The position numbers and the translations under genes are program-made. A stretch of 6,480 nt of DNA, taken from assembly GCA_903959715.1 (NCBI GenBank), contig CAJBXX010000206.1, forward strand, positions 1-6,480, in the 5' to 3' direction. Under the pieces are notes generated by a model. It searched no databases and had not been told where the DNA came from. It saw only the letters and a list, made by a program, of their open reading frames with translations. Positions within the stretch are counted from its first letter, which is position 1, and every line of letters starts with the position of its first letter. Shown in pieces: positions 1-6,480 of this stretch. The stretch is from an uncultured Alphaproteobacteria bacterium (GTDB taxonomy: Bacteria; Pseudomonadota; Alphaproteobacteria; Rickettsiales; UBA1997).

Positions 1-1
1 T

Positions 2-994
2 ACCGCCAACAAGGCGTTGCTGGCGGAACATGGAAAAGAAATTTTAACTTGGGTTGAAAAATATCGCGGAAGCATCGGATTTGAAGCTTCGGTGGCGGGT
101 GCTAATCCGATCGTTAAAGCCTTTAAAGAAGGTTTTGTTGCTAATGAAATTTCCGAAATTTATGGAATTTTAAACGGCACTTGCAATTTCATTTTAACCA
201 AAATGAAAAATGAAAAACAAGATTATAAAATTGCTTTGAAAGAGGCTCAAGAGCTTGGCTATGCCGAGGCCGATCCGCGTTTTGATGTTGAGGGCAACGA
301 CACCGCGCATAAAATTGTTTTATTATCGGCAATTGCCCGTTCTTCGCTCCCAAATTATGCGCAAACTTATATTGAAGGCATTAATAAAATTACGATTGAC
401 GACATCAATCTTGCCGACGAATTGGGCTACAAAATCAAGCTTCTAGCAGTTTATAAAAATTTAGGCGATGAAGTGCAACAATCAGTTTATCCAGCTTTAA
501 TTAAAAATTCCGAAAAAATTGCTCAAATCGATGGCTCCTACAACGCCGTGCTTTCAAAAGGCTCAAACTTTGAATATAATTTGATGGTTGGACGTGGGGC
601 GGGGGGCAAGCCTACGGGTTCAGCAGTTGTCGCCGATATCGTCGATATTGCTTTGAATAGAACTAATAGTTTTTTATTTAACGCTGAAAATTATAACCTT
701 CAAGCGACCAATATTATCAATATTCAAAAACGTTTTGGACAATATTTTATTGTATTTAATTTTGATAAAAATAATTTATCCAAAGGTAATGTTGTTGAAC
801 AAATTTTTGCCAATCGCATCAATCCGCAAAAAATTATTTTTAAGCAACAAAGCGAGTCCAATAAAGACATTTTTTTGGGGGCAATTTTAACCGAAAATCA
901 TGTCGAAAAAGATATTGTTGATGCCATCGCGATGGTTGATAAAAGCCTGATAGACAACATTAAATTTATTCGTGTTGAACAAACCAATTTTTAA
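2..994 (+). CDS. hom: Homoserine dehydrogenase, 3' part (5' end outside window)
   Basis: Reduces aspartate semialdehyde to homoserine with NAD(P)H in the cytoplasm, the branch point to threonine and methionine. The frame is open from base 2 and begins TANKALLAEHG, the conserved TANKALLA segment near the cofactor site, so the TTG at 17 is internal and about 100 N-terminal Rossmann-fold residues lie off the left edge. The 330 visible residues fit a family total near 430. The catalytic domain carries AGANPIVKAF and GILNGTCNFIL, then the family signature at 245-313 (visible residues 82-104). Within it E89, D100 and K104 match the substrate-binding Glu and catalytic Asp/Lys of characterised enzymes. 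GRGAGGKPTGSAVVADI follows at about 197-213. From about residue 243 to the end lies the expected ACT regulatory domain, but the usual D-x-PG-V-L turn is not recognisable, so threonine feedback may be altered (inference). The gene ends TAA two bases before glyS. Confidence 0.95.
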   Translation, partial: TANKALLAEHGKEILTWVEKYRGSIGFEASVAGANPIVKAFKEGFVANEISEIYGILNGTCNFILTKMKNEKQDYKIALKEAQELGYAEADPRFDVEGNDTAHKIVLLSAIARSSLPNYAQTYIEGINKITIDDINLADELGYKIKLLAVYKNLGDEVQQSVYPALIKNSEKIAQIDGSYNAVLSKGSNFEYNLMVGRGAGGKPTGSAVVADIVDIALNRTNSFLFNAENYNLQATNIINIQKRFGQYFIVFNFDKNNLSKGNVVEQIFANRINPQKIIFKQQSESNKDIFLGAILTENHVEKDIVDAIAMVDKSLIDNIKFIRVEQTNF

Positions 995-1000
995 TCATGA
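990..1000 (+). other. hom/glyS junction, likely translational coupling
   Basis: The hom stop TAA (992-994) and the glyS ATG (997-999) are separated by only TC. The bases upstream of the ATG (about 975-996) contain no AGGAG-like Shine-Dalgarno sequence. The spacing shows the genes are almost certainly on one transcript. That glyS translation depends on ribosomes finishing hom is an inference from the short gap and missing ribosome binding site. Confidence 0.5.
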
Positions 1001-3141
1001 CAGATTTTGTTTTAGAAATTTTTAGCGAAGAAATTCCCGCTAGAATGCAAAAAAATTCGGCGGAAAATTTTTTGAAAATCGCCCAAGAAGTTTTGGCAAA
1101 AAATAATTTAAATTTCGATGAAAATTTGATAAAAGTTTTTATTTCGCCACGAAGATTGGTATTAATTTTAAAAAATCTAAATGTTGAACAAATTCAAAAT
1201 GCTCAAAAAAAGATTGGTCCAAAAATAGGTTCCGAACCTAGAGCTATCGAGGGATTTTTAAAATCAACGGGGCAAAATAAATTAGAAGATTTGCAAATTA
1301 TTGACGGTTTTTATGTTTTTAACAAAGCGGAATTAAAAATTAAAACCGCGGAAATAATCACCTCTTCGCTTCCAATAATTTTGCAAAAAATGCAAAATTC
1401 TTGGCAAAAATTAATGCGTTATGATGCGGATCAAAATGGCAATCAAGCCAAGTGGGTCAGGCCAATTCGTGGAATTGTGGCAATTTTTGGCGAAGAAATA
1501 ATAGATTTTAATTTCGCTTTTATTCAAGCTAAAAATTTTAGTTTTGATAAACAGGGTAATCAAATTATAATCAACAACGCCAAGGATTACGAGCATATTT
1601 TACAAAAAAATAATATCATCATTGATCACAATGAAAGAAAGCAAAAAATCTTACAAAAAATCAACAAAATTACGCAAGAAAATTATTTAAAATTATCCGA
1701 TAATTTTGAGAAATCAAATTTTTTGGAAGAGTTGGTTGGATTATGCGAAAGCCCGGAGGTGTTGATTGGAGAGATTGATAATAAATTTTTAGAATTGCCA
1801 AATGAAGCCTTGATTTTGACTTTGCAATCCAATCAAAAATATATTTGTTGTAAAGATTTTGATGGCAAATTTTCATCAAAATTTTTATTTGTTGTTGATT
1901 GCGAAATTAACGAAAATAATGTCAAAAAAGTTATCGCCGATAATGAAAAAATAATGCGAGCAAGGCTTGCCGATCTTGAGTTTTTCATTGATGAAGATTT
2001 AAAACATAATTTGAGCGACTATGTTGTAAAATTACAAAAAATTATTTATCATCAAAAAATTGGGACGATTTTTGAAAAAGTCGAACGGTTAAAAGAGATG
2101 GCAAAATTTTTATCAATTTTTGTTCCGCATTGTGAAATTGGCTTGATTGAACGGAGCGTTGATTTGGCGAAGGCGGATTTGGCGACAAAAGCGGTGGCAG
2201 AATTACCAGAATTACAAGGTCGCTTTGGTAGTTTTTATGCTACTAAACAACTTGAAAATCATAAAATTGTCGAGGCGATTTATGAGCATTATTTGCCCGA
2301 CGGAGCAAGTTCTCCAACCGCTAAATCACCACTTGGAATCACTTTGGCGATTGCTGATAAAATTGATACTTTAGTTGGATTTTTTTTGGTGGATGAAAAG
2401 CCAACAAGTTCAAAAGATCCGTTTGCACTTCGTCGTTGTGCCCTTGGGATTATTCGCACTTCGCATCAACATAATATCGCTTTTCCGATTCGCATTTTAG
2501 TCGAACGCTCTTTGAAGTCTTATCCACCAAAGCTTCTCAAGCAATATATTTCCAACGATAAAAAAGATTTTTTTGAGTTGAAGAAAAAATTGATCGAAGA
2601 AATTGTGCGTTTTATTGTCGAGCGTTTAAAAGTTTATTTAAAAGAGCAAGAACAAGTTCGTCAAGAAGTGTTAAATATTGTTATGAATTCTTATCTTGAA
2701 AGCCTTGAGTCGCATAAGTCGGTCGATATTTTATACTTAATCAAAAAAATTAAATTTTTAGATAATTTTTTATCGAGCGACGATAATAAAAAACTTATCG
2801 AACTTTACAAAAGGTCAACCAATATTTTAACAATTGAAGAGAAAAAAGATGGTAAAAAATATCGCGGACGCCCTTCGGTTCTAGGTTTTAAAAGTAAATA
2901 TGAAAAATTACTTTATCGTCGCATCAAGCAAATTTCTCGAGATTTTCATAAATTTATTATCAAAGCAGAATTTGAAAAAGCCTTCGCATTGCTTGCGGTT
3001 GTTGAAACGCCCCTCGATCATTTTTTTGAACATGTGGTGGTAAATGATGTCGATAATTATGCTCGCGAAAATCGTTTAGTTTTATTGGCGATGATTCGAG
3101 ATTTGTTTGATGAGGTCGGTGATCTTTCAAAAATTATGTAG
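997..3141 (+). CDS. glyS: Glycyl-tRNA synthetase beta subunit
   Basis: Beta chain of the bacterial heterotetrameric (alpha2beta2) GlyRS. The alpha chain (GlyQ) forms glycyl-adenylate and the beta chain binds tRNA-Gly; both act in the cytoplasm. The 714 residues are slightly longer than the usual 680-700. Landmarks in order: LEIFSEEIPARMQ (6-18), SPRRL (50-54), KWVRPIRGIVAIFG (152-165), DHNERKQKI (210-218), ELPNEALILTLQSNQKY (266-282), NEKIMRARLADLEFFID (316-332), the HD-like region with LPELQGRFGSFYA (403-415), EHYLPDGASSP (430-440), LAIADKIDTLVGFF (450-463) and KPTSSKDPFALRR (468-480), then a C-terminal DALR-type anticodon-binding region ending ENRLVLLAMIRDLFDEVGDL (691-710). The ATG at 997 puts the conserved N-terminus at the expected place. 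YKRSTNILTIEEKKD (604-618) resembles alphaproteobacterial homologues. The frame is intact. glyQ, normally just upstream, is absent here and its place is taken by hom, so the alpha subunit must be encoded elsewhere. Confidence 0.97.
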   Translation: MTDFVLEIFSEEIPARMQKNSAENFLKIAQEVLAKNNLNFDENLIKVFISPRRLVLILKNLNVEQIQNAQKKIGPKIGSEPRAIEGFLKSTGQNKLEDLQIIDGFYVFNKAELKIKTAEIITSSLPIILQKMQNSWQKLMRYDADQNGNQAKWVRPIRGIVAIFGEEIIDFNFAFIQAKNFSFDKQGNQIIINNAKDYEHILQKNNIIIDHNERKQKILQKINKITQENYLKLSDNFEKSNFLEELVGLCESPEVLIGEIDNKFLELPNEALILTLQSNQKYICCKDFDGKFSSKFLFVVDCEINENNVKKVIADNEKIMRARLADLEFFIDEDLKHNLSDYVVKLQKIIYHQKIGTIFEKVERLKEMAKFLSIFVPHCEIGLIERSVDLAKADLATKAVAELPELQGRFGSFYATKQLENHKIVEAIYEHYLPDGASSPTAKSPLGITLAIADKIDTLVGFFLVDEKPTSSKDPFALRRCALGIIRTSHQHNIAFPIRILVERSLKSYPPKLLKQYISNDKKDFFELKKKLIEEIVRFIVERLKVYLKEQEQVRQEVLNIVMNSYLESLESHKSVDILYLIKKIKFLDNFLSSDDNKKLIELYKRSTNILTIEEKKDGKKYRGRPSVLGFKSKYEKLLYRRIKQISRDFHKFIIKAEFEKAFALLAVVETPLDHFFEHVVVNDVDNYARENRLVLLAMIRDLFDEVGDLSKIM

Positions 3142-3160
3142 CAATAAATTTCTTAAATTT

Positions 3161-3194
3161 TCAAATCAATTTGACATCAATATTTAATCAAATT
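3161..3194. repeat. Small AT-rich inverted repeats upstream of proS
   Basis: TCAAAT (3161-3166) and ATTTGA (3169-3174) form a perfect 6-base inverted repeat around CA. The same right arm, extended to AATTTGA (3168-3174), pairs with TCAAATT (3188-3194) across 13 bases. The element therefore occurs three times in alternating orientation, overlapping the candidate -35 box. It could be an operator or alternative weak hairpins. Because the arms are short and AT-rich, chance is a real possibility in this base composition. Confidence 0.25.
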
Positions 3195-3201
3195 TTATTA
3201 A
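3171..3201 (+). promoter_or_regulatory. Candidate sigma70-type promoter for proS
   Basis: A perfect TTGACA lies at 3171-3176 in the only sizeable gap between + strand genes. Possible -10 boxes are TTTTAT at 3193-3198 (spacer 16, four of six consensus bases) or TATTAA at 3196-3201 (spacer 19, four of six). Either would start transcription about at the proS ATG (3208), giving a leaderless or nearly leaderless mRNA. The -35 match is seen directly; the -10 choice is weak in sequence this AT-rich. proS could also be read through from glyS, since no terminator is visible in the gap. Confidence 0.4.
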
Positions 3202-3207
3202 AGTTTT

Positions 3208-4494
3208 ATGCGTTTATCAAAATATTTTTTACCAACTTTAAAAGAAAATCCAATCGATGCCACAGTGGTTTCGCATCAACTCTTAGTTCGTTCGGGCATG
3301 ATTCGCCAAACCGCTTCGGGAATTTATTCTTGGTTGCCTTTGGGCTTAAAAGTTTTGCGTAAAGTTGAAAAAATTATCAAAGAAGAAATGGATAAGGCGG
3401 GGGCTTTGGAGGTTTTAATGCCAACGATTCAGCCCGCAGAATTGTGGATTGAATCGGGTCGTTATGAAGCTTACGGCAAAGAAATGTTGCGAATAAAAGA
3501 TCGTCACGATCGCGACATTCTCTACGGTCCAACTCACGAAGAGGTTATCACCGATTTATTTCGCAAAAATATCACTTCTTACAAAGATTTGCCAAAAAAT
3601 TTATACCAAATTCATTGGAAATTTCGCGATGAAGTCCGCCCTAGATTTGGTTTGATGCGTGGTCGAGAATTTTTGATGAAAGATTCTTATTCATTCGATT
3701 TAAATGAAGAAGATGCCCGCAAAACTTATGATTTAATGTATGAAACTTATTTCAAAATTTTTCGTAAAATGGGTTTAAAACCAATTGCCTTGAGGGCCGA
3801 TACGGGTGCGATTGGTGGTGATTTATCGCATGAATTTCATATTTTGGCGGATGTCGGTGAAAGTGCTATTTTTTATGATAAAAAATTTGACGAATTGAGT
3901 GACAAGCAAGAAATCGACATCGCTCAAACCCAACAAATATATGCCATGGCCGATGATTTACATATTCCCGAAAAATGTCCAATTCCGGCGGATCGCCTTG
4001 TTTCTAGGCGTGGAATTGAAGTTGGTCAAGTTTTCAATTTTGGTTTAAAATATTCTAAAGCCATGGAGGCTTCAGTAATGGGGGCGGGTGGCGAAAAAAT
4101 TTATCCAAATATGGGTTCTTACGGCATTGGCGTTTCTCGCGTTGTGGCAGCTGCGATTGAGGCCAATCATGATGAAAATGGCATTATTTGGCCGGCTCCA
4201 ATTGCTCCTTTCGATGTAATTTTGATTAATATTCGAGTGGGAGATGAAGCTTGTGATAAAGCTTGTGAAGAGCTTTATTTGAAGCTTCAAAATCAAGGTA
4301 TTGAAGTGCTTTACGATGATACCAAAAATAGTTTGGGGCAAAAATTTTCGGTGGCGGATTTAATTGGCGTCCCGACGCAAATTATTGTCGGACCAAAATC
4401 TTTGGCTTTAGGAAAAGTTGAAATTAAAAATCGTAAAACCGGCGAGAAAAATGAAGCTTCATTTGATGAAGTGGCGATAAGGTTTTTAAAATAA
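3208..4494 (+). CDS. proS: Prolyl-tRNA synthetase, short type lacking the INS editing domain
   Basis: Class II aminoacyl-tRNA synthetase charging tRNA-Pro with proline in the cytoplasm. At 428 residues it matches the compact form found in alphaproteobacteria, not the roughly 570-residue form with an inserted editing domain. Landmarks: N-terminus MRLSKYFLPTLKENP typical of the family, which fixes the ATG at 3208; SGMIRQTASGIYSWLPLG (29-46); motif 1 region ending LEVLMPTIQPAELW (67-80); the YGPTHEE substrate loop (106-112); motif 2 FRDEVRPRFGLMRGREFLMKD-type segment (139-159); motif 3 GSYGIGVSR (303-311). After about 334 comes the anticodon-binding domain, with LYDDTKNSLGQKF (368-380) and DLIGVPTQIIVGP (384-396). 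Only about 70-80 residues separate the GGDLSHEF element (203-210) from motif 3, too few for the INS domain, so Ala-tRNA-Pro editing in cis is absent. The ATG has only a weak AAAG (3200-3203) ahead of it. The gene converges on a receptor gene 8 bases downstream. Confidence 0.97.
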   Translation: MRLSKYFLPTLKENPIDATVVSHQLLVRSGMIRQTASGIYSWLPLGLKVLRKVEKIIKEEMDKAGALEVLMPTIQPAELWIESGRYEAYGKEMLRIKDRHDRDILYGPTHEEVITDLFRKNITSYKDLPKNLYQIHWKFRDEVRPRFGLMRGREFLMKDSYSFDLNEEDARKTYDLMYETYFKIFRKMGLKPIALRADTGAIGGDLSHEFHILADVGESAIFYDKKFDELSDKQEIDIAQTQQIYAMADDLHIPEKCPIPADRLVSRRGIEVGQVFNFGLKYSKAMEASVMGAGGEKIYPNMGSYGIGVSRVVAAAIEANHDENGIIWPAPIAPFDVILINIRVGDEACDKACEELYLKLQNQGIEVLYDDTKNSLGQKFSVADLIGVPTQIIVGPKSLALGKVEIKNRKTGEKNEASFDEVAIRFLK

Positions 4495-4502
4495 ATTTAA
4501 AA
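4495..4502. other. Convergent junction without an obvious terminator
   Basis: The proS TAA (4492-4494) and the receptor's TGA (4503-4505, read on the - strand) are separated by only 8 AT bases. No G+C-rich hairpin followed by a T tract is visible on either strand around 4470-4540. The only small stem nearby, GCCT-TGA-AGGC at 4525-4535, lacks a T tract. Transcripts from the two sides probably overlap antisense unless ended by Rho or by an element I cannot see. Confidence 0.5.
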
Positions 4503-6480
4503 TCAAAACTCCATATTTAAACTAGCCTTGAAGGCACGCACTGAGCCAAATTGCAAATTATTATTATTGTGCGCAGTGAGAAAATATTTTTTGTTAAAAA
4601 TATTTTCAACATTAATTTGGGCGCGAATTTTTTCGTCAATTTTGTAAAATATTGCACCGTCAAAACGATTAAATCCTTTCAATTTTACTTTATTATCAAC
4701 CGCCGAATATTGGCTTGATTGCTTGATAAATCCGAGTCCGAAACTTAATTTTTGTGAAAATTTATATTTATTCCACAAAGCAATTTTGTTACGCGGAGTT
4801 AGTGCCAATTTGTTGCCTTTTTTGGCATCAATCGTGGCGCTTGAAATTCTTGCATCAAGATGAGAGTAAGACGCAACTACTTCAAATTTTTTACTAATTT
4901 CGCCCGTCGCCGAAGTTTCAAAGCCACGAATTCTTGAGCTTCCCGTCAAGACATAATAGCCTGAACCTCTGGGGTCGATGGCTCGGCTATTGGTGCGATC
5001 TAATTGAAAAATTGCCGTGTTAAAATTAAGTTTTTCGTTGATATCCCATTTGGTGCCGATTTCGTAATTTTGTAATTTTTCTGGTTTTAAAAATTTTGAT
5101 TTGGCGTCGAGTGAATTAAATTGATCGCCAGCACTCGGCAAATAGCTGGTGCCATAGCTCGAATAGATCGAAAGATTTTTTTGCGGTTTGAAAACTAAGC
5201 CAACTTTTGGTGAAATAAAATTATCGCGTCTTTTAAAATTTTGACCGGTATTTTTATTTTCTAATTTAATGTCGAAACTATCGAAGCGAAGCCCTGCCGT
5301 AAGTTCAAAATGTTCGTTAAACGCAATTTGATCTTGTAAATAAGTGCCCAAAACCACAACATTTGAATTATTGTTGATGTCGCTTGAAGCGCGACGATAA
5401 AAGACGGGAGTCAAATTTATATCATCAAAAATTGAAATTGGTAAAGTCGTATCTTTGTTGTTGAAATAGCCACTCAAGCGACTCGCCGACGAATCTTGAT
5501 GAGTAATTTCGGTGCCAAATAACGCCAAATGTTTGAGCGAAAAAGCTTCAAATTTTTTGGTAATATCAGTTTGGTTGGTAAAATTTTTGCGCTCTTGCGA
5601 ATTGTTATAAGCCGAGAGTTTGAATTTATTGTTGGCGTCAACTTCCGAATTCGCAAAAACATTTTTATAAAATTTTGAATATTGTGTAAAACGCGTTAAA
5701 TTTTTTAATTGCAATTGATTTTGAAATTCGTGATTGAGGGTGGCAAAAACTGAATTCAATTTATTTTCCGAATTATTTTCATTGGGATTGCCAAAAAATT
5801 TTGAAGCCGAAGTTTTGAGCGGTTCGCCATTTTTGGAAGGGACGCCACGATCGTTAAAGCGATTATCATAAAAATATTCATAGCCAAATTTGATGTCGGT
5901 GTTTTTGCCAAGAATTATTGTGCCCGTAGGATTAAAGCCGAATCGTTCTAAATTGCCATAATCGCGAAAACTTTGCGATTTTTCATAAAATCCGTTGAAG
6001 CGAAGCGACAATTTATCGTTAATTTTTTCGCTTAAATCGGTTTGCAAACGGCGATTTTCAAAGGATCCGCCGGATAAAATAATTTGGCGTTTTTTTATGC
6101 CATCGGCAAATTTAGAAACCCGATTGACCAAGCCTCCAGCCCCGCCACGACCGAAAGCCAAAGCATTTGGACCGTTCAAAAATTCAACTTTTTCGATGTT
6201 ATAAAAATCGCGAAAATATTGCATATCGTCGCGAGCACCATCGATAAAAAAATCGGCGTTCGAACTGTTGCCACGAATTGAAATTTGATCGCGATTGCCT
6301 TCACCTTGTTGAATGTTGACGCTTGGAATATAAAGCGTTGCTTGCCCCATATTTACAATATCTTGATCGCGAATTTGTTGTTGCGAAACCGTGTTTATCG
6401 CTTGCGGAATATCGCGTAAAATTTTGTTGGTGCGAGTTGAGCTATTGGTGCTTTCGGCTCGATAGCCATTTTGATTTTCA
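4503..6480 (-). CDS. TonB-dependent siderophore receptor, catecholate type (5' end outside window)
   Basis: Outer-membrane gated channel that binds ferric siderophores and imports them using energy from TonB-ExbB-ExbD. The frame stays open from the TGA at 4503-4505 to the right edge, giving 658 visible residues. The ATG at 6348-6350 is internal, because plug-domain sequence continues upstream of it: GYRAESTNSS (visible 5-14), LRDIPQAINTVSQQQI (21-36). The plug goes on with GEGNRDQISIRGNSS (59-73), FFIDGARDDMQYFRD (77-91), VEFLNGPNALAFGRG (98-112) and GGLVNRVSK (115-123). The rest is a 22-strand-type barrel of alternating strands ending NVENIFNKKYFLTAHNNNN (623-641) and a terminal Phe, the usual outer-membrane assembly signal. 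The GNSS/FRD/TAHN pattern resembles Fiu-like catecholate receptors; the exact ligand is inferred. The signal peptide, TonB box and any Fur-controlled promoter lie off the window. The frame is intact and AT-rich like its neighbours, with no sign of recent transfer. Confidence 0.93.
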   Translation of the reverse strand, partial: ENQNGYRAESTNSSTRTNKILRDIPQAINTVSQQQIRDQDIVNMGQATLYIPSVNIQQGEGNRDQISIRGNSSNADFFIDGARDDMQYFRDFYNIEKVEFLNGPNALAFGRGGAGGLVNRVSKFADGIKKRQIILSGGSFENRRLQTDLSEKINDKLSLRFNGFYEKSQSFRDYGNLERFGFNPTGTIILGKNTDIKFGYEYFYDNRFNDRGVPSKNGEPLKTSASKFFGNPNENNSENKLNSVFATLNHEFQNQLQLKNLTRFTQYSKFYKNVFANSEVDANNKFKLSAYNNSQERKNFTNQTDITKKFEAFSLKHLALFGTEITHQDSSASRLSGYFNNKDTTLPISIFDDINLTPVFYRRASSDINNNSNVVVLGTYLQDQIAFNEHFELTAGLRFDSFDIKLENKNTGQNFKRRDNFISPKVGLVFKPQKNLSIYSSYGTSYLPSAGDQFNSLDAKSKFLKPEKLQNYEIGTKWDINEKLNFNTAIFQLDRTNSRAIDPRGSGYYVLTGSSRIRGFETSATGEISKKFEVVASYSHLDARISSATIDAKKGNKLALTPRNKIALWNKYKFSQKLSFGLGFIKQSSQYSAVDNKVKLKGFNRFDGAIFYKIDEKIRAQINVENIFNKKYFLTAHNNNNLQFGSVRAFKASLNMEF

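Noticed and set aside
596..606. G-rich run GGGGCGGGGGG in hom, considered as a phase-variable tract
   Set aside because: It encodes the conserved GAGG part of the GRGAGGKPTGSAV motif, the longest G run is only six, and hom is not a typical phase-variable gene.
1411..1879. Open frames on the - strand inside glyS (1411-1596 and 1670-1879)
   Set aside because: They lie wholly within a strongly conserved gene, have no recognisable domains and arise easily in AT-rich coding sequence.
4072..4341. An 89-codon open frame on the - strand inside proS
   Set aside because: It overlaps motif 3 and the anticodon-binding domain of an intact proS, and its translation resembles no family.
4525..4535. GCCT-TGA-AGGC hairpin after proS, considered as a terminator
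   Set aside because: The stem is only four base pairs, lies within receptor coding sequence and has no following T tract.
4557..4568. Four tandem ATT triplets near the receptor 3' end
   Set aside because: They encode four Asn at the TAHN-x-NN position conserved in the family. The repeat is short and in frame, so ordinary codon use explains it.
5995..6281. Open frames on the + strand opposite the receptor plug region
   Set aside because: They are antisense to conserved plug motifs and have no supporting start signal or domain.
1..6480. A hidden new system, mobile element, CRISPR array or RNA gene
   Set aside because: Four recognisable genes cover nearly all of the window. The only sizeable gap is 66 bases, and no spaced repeats, transposase remnants or tRNA-like folds were seen.

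Overview
This is an AT-rich window (roughly one third G+C by eye) that is almost fully coding. It holds three housekeeping genes on the + strand and one large outer-membrane receptor gene on the - strand, converging near position 4500. Two family traits point to an alphaproteobacterium. The prolyl-tRNA synthetase is the short form without the inserted editing domain, which is the form typical of that class. The GlyRS beta subunit has alphaproteobacterial-looking N-terminal (LEIFSEEIPARMQ) and late (YKRSTNILTIEEKKD) segments. The low G+C resembles Rickettsiales-like or other reduced alphaproteobacterial lineages. However, a homoserine dehydrogenase and a siderophore receptor suggest a cell that still makes aspartate-family amino acids and takes up iron through an outer membrane, rather than a strongly reduced intracellular parasite. 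I cannot name the genus.

Layout. Positions 2-994 are the 3' part of hom (homoserine dehydrogenase), which runs off the left edge. Positions 997-3141 are glyS (glycyl-tRNA synthetase beta chain), two bases after the hom stop and probably co-transcribed with it. A 66-base AT-rich gap follows, with a candidate promoter and small inverted repeats. Positions 3208-4494 are proS (prolyl-tRNA synthetase), complete. After an 8-base gap, positions 4503-6480 on the - strand are a TonB-dependent, probably catecholate-type, siderophore receptor. Its reading frame stays open to the right edge, so its true start lies outside the window.

How the genes relate. hom supplies homoserine for threonine and methionine synthesis, while glyS and proS charge tRNAs, so the + strand is a biosynthesis and translation block. 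The receptor is an unrelated iron-uptake gene that meets this block tail to tail. No RNA gene, mobile element, CRISPR array or clearly new system is visible. The points worth checking are the absence of glyQ beside glyS, the divergent C-terminal regulatory region of Hom, the missing editing domain of ProS, the very short proS leader, and the tight convergent junction without an obvious terminator.
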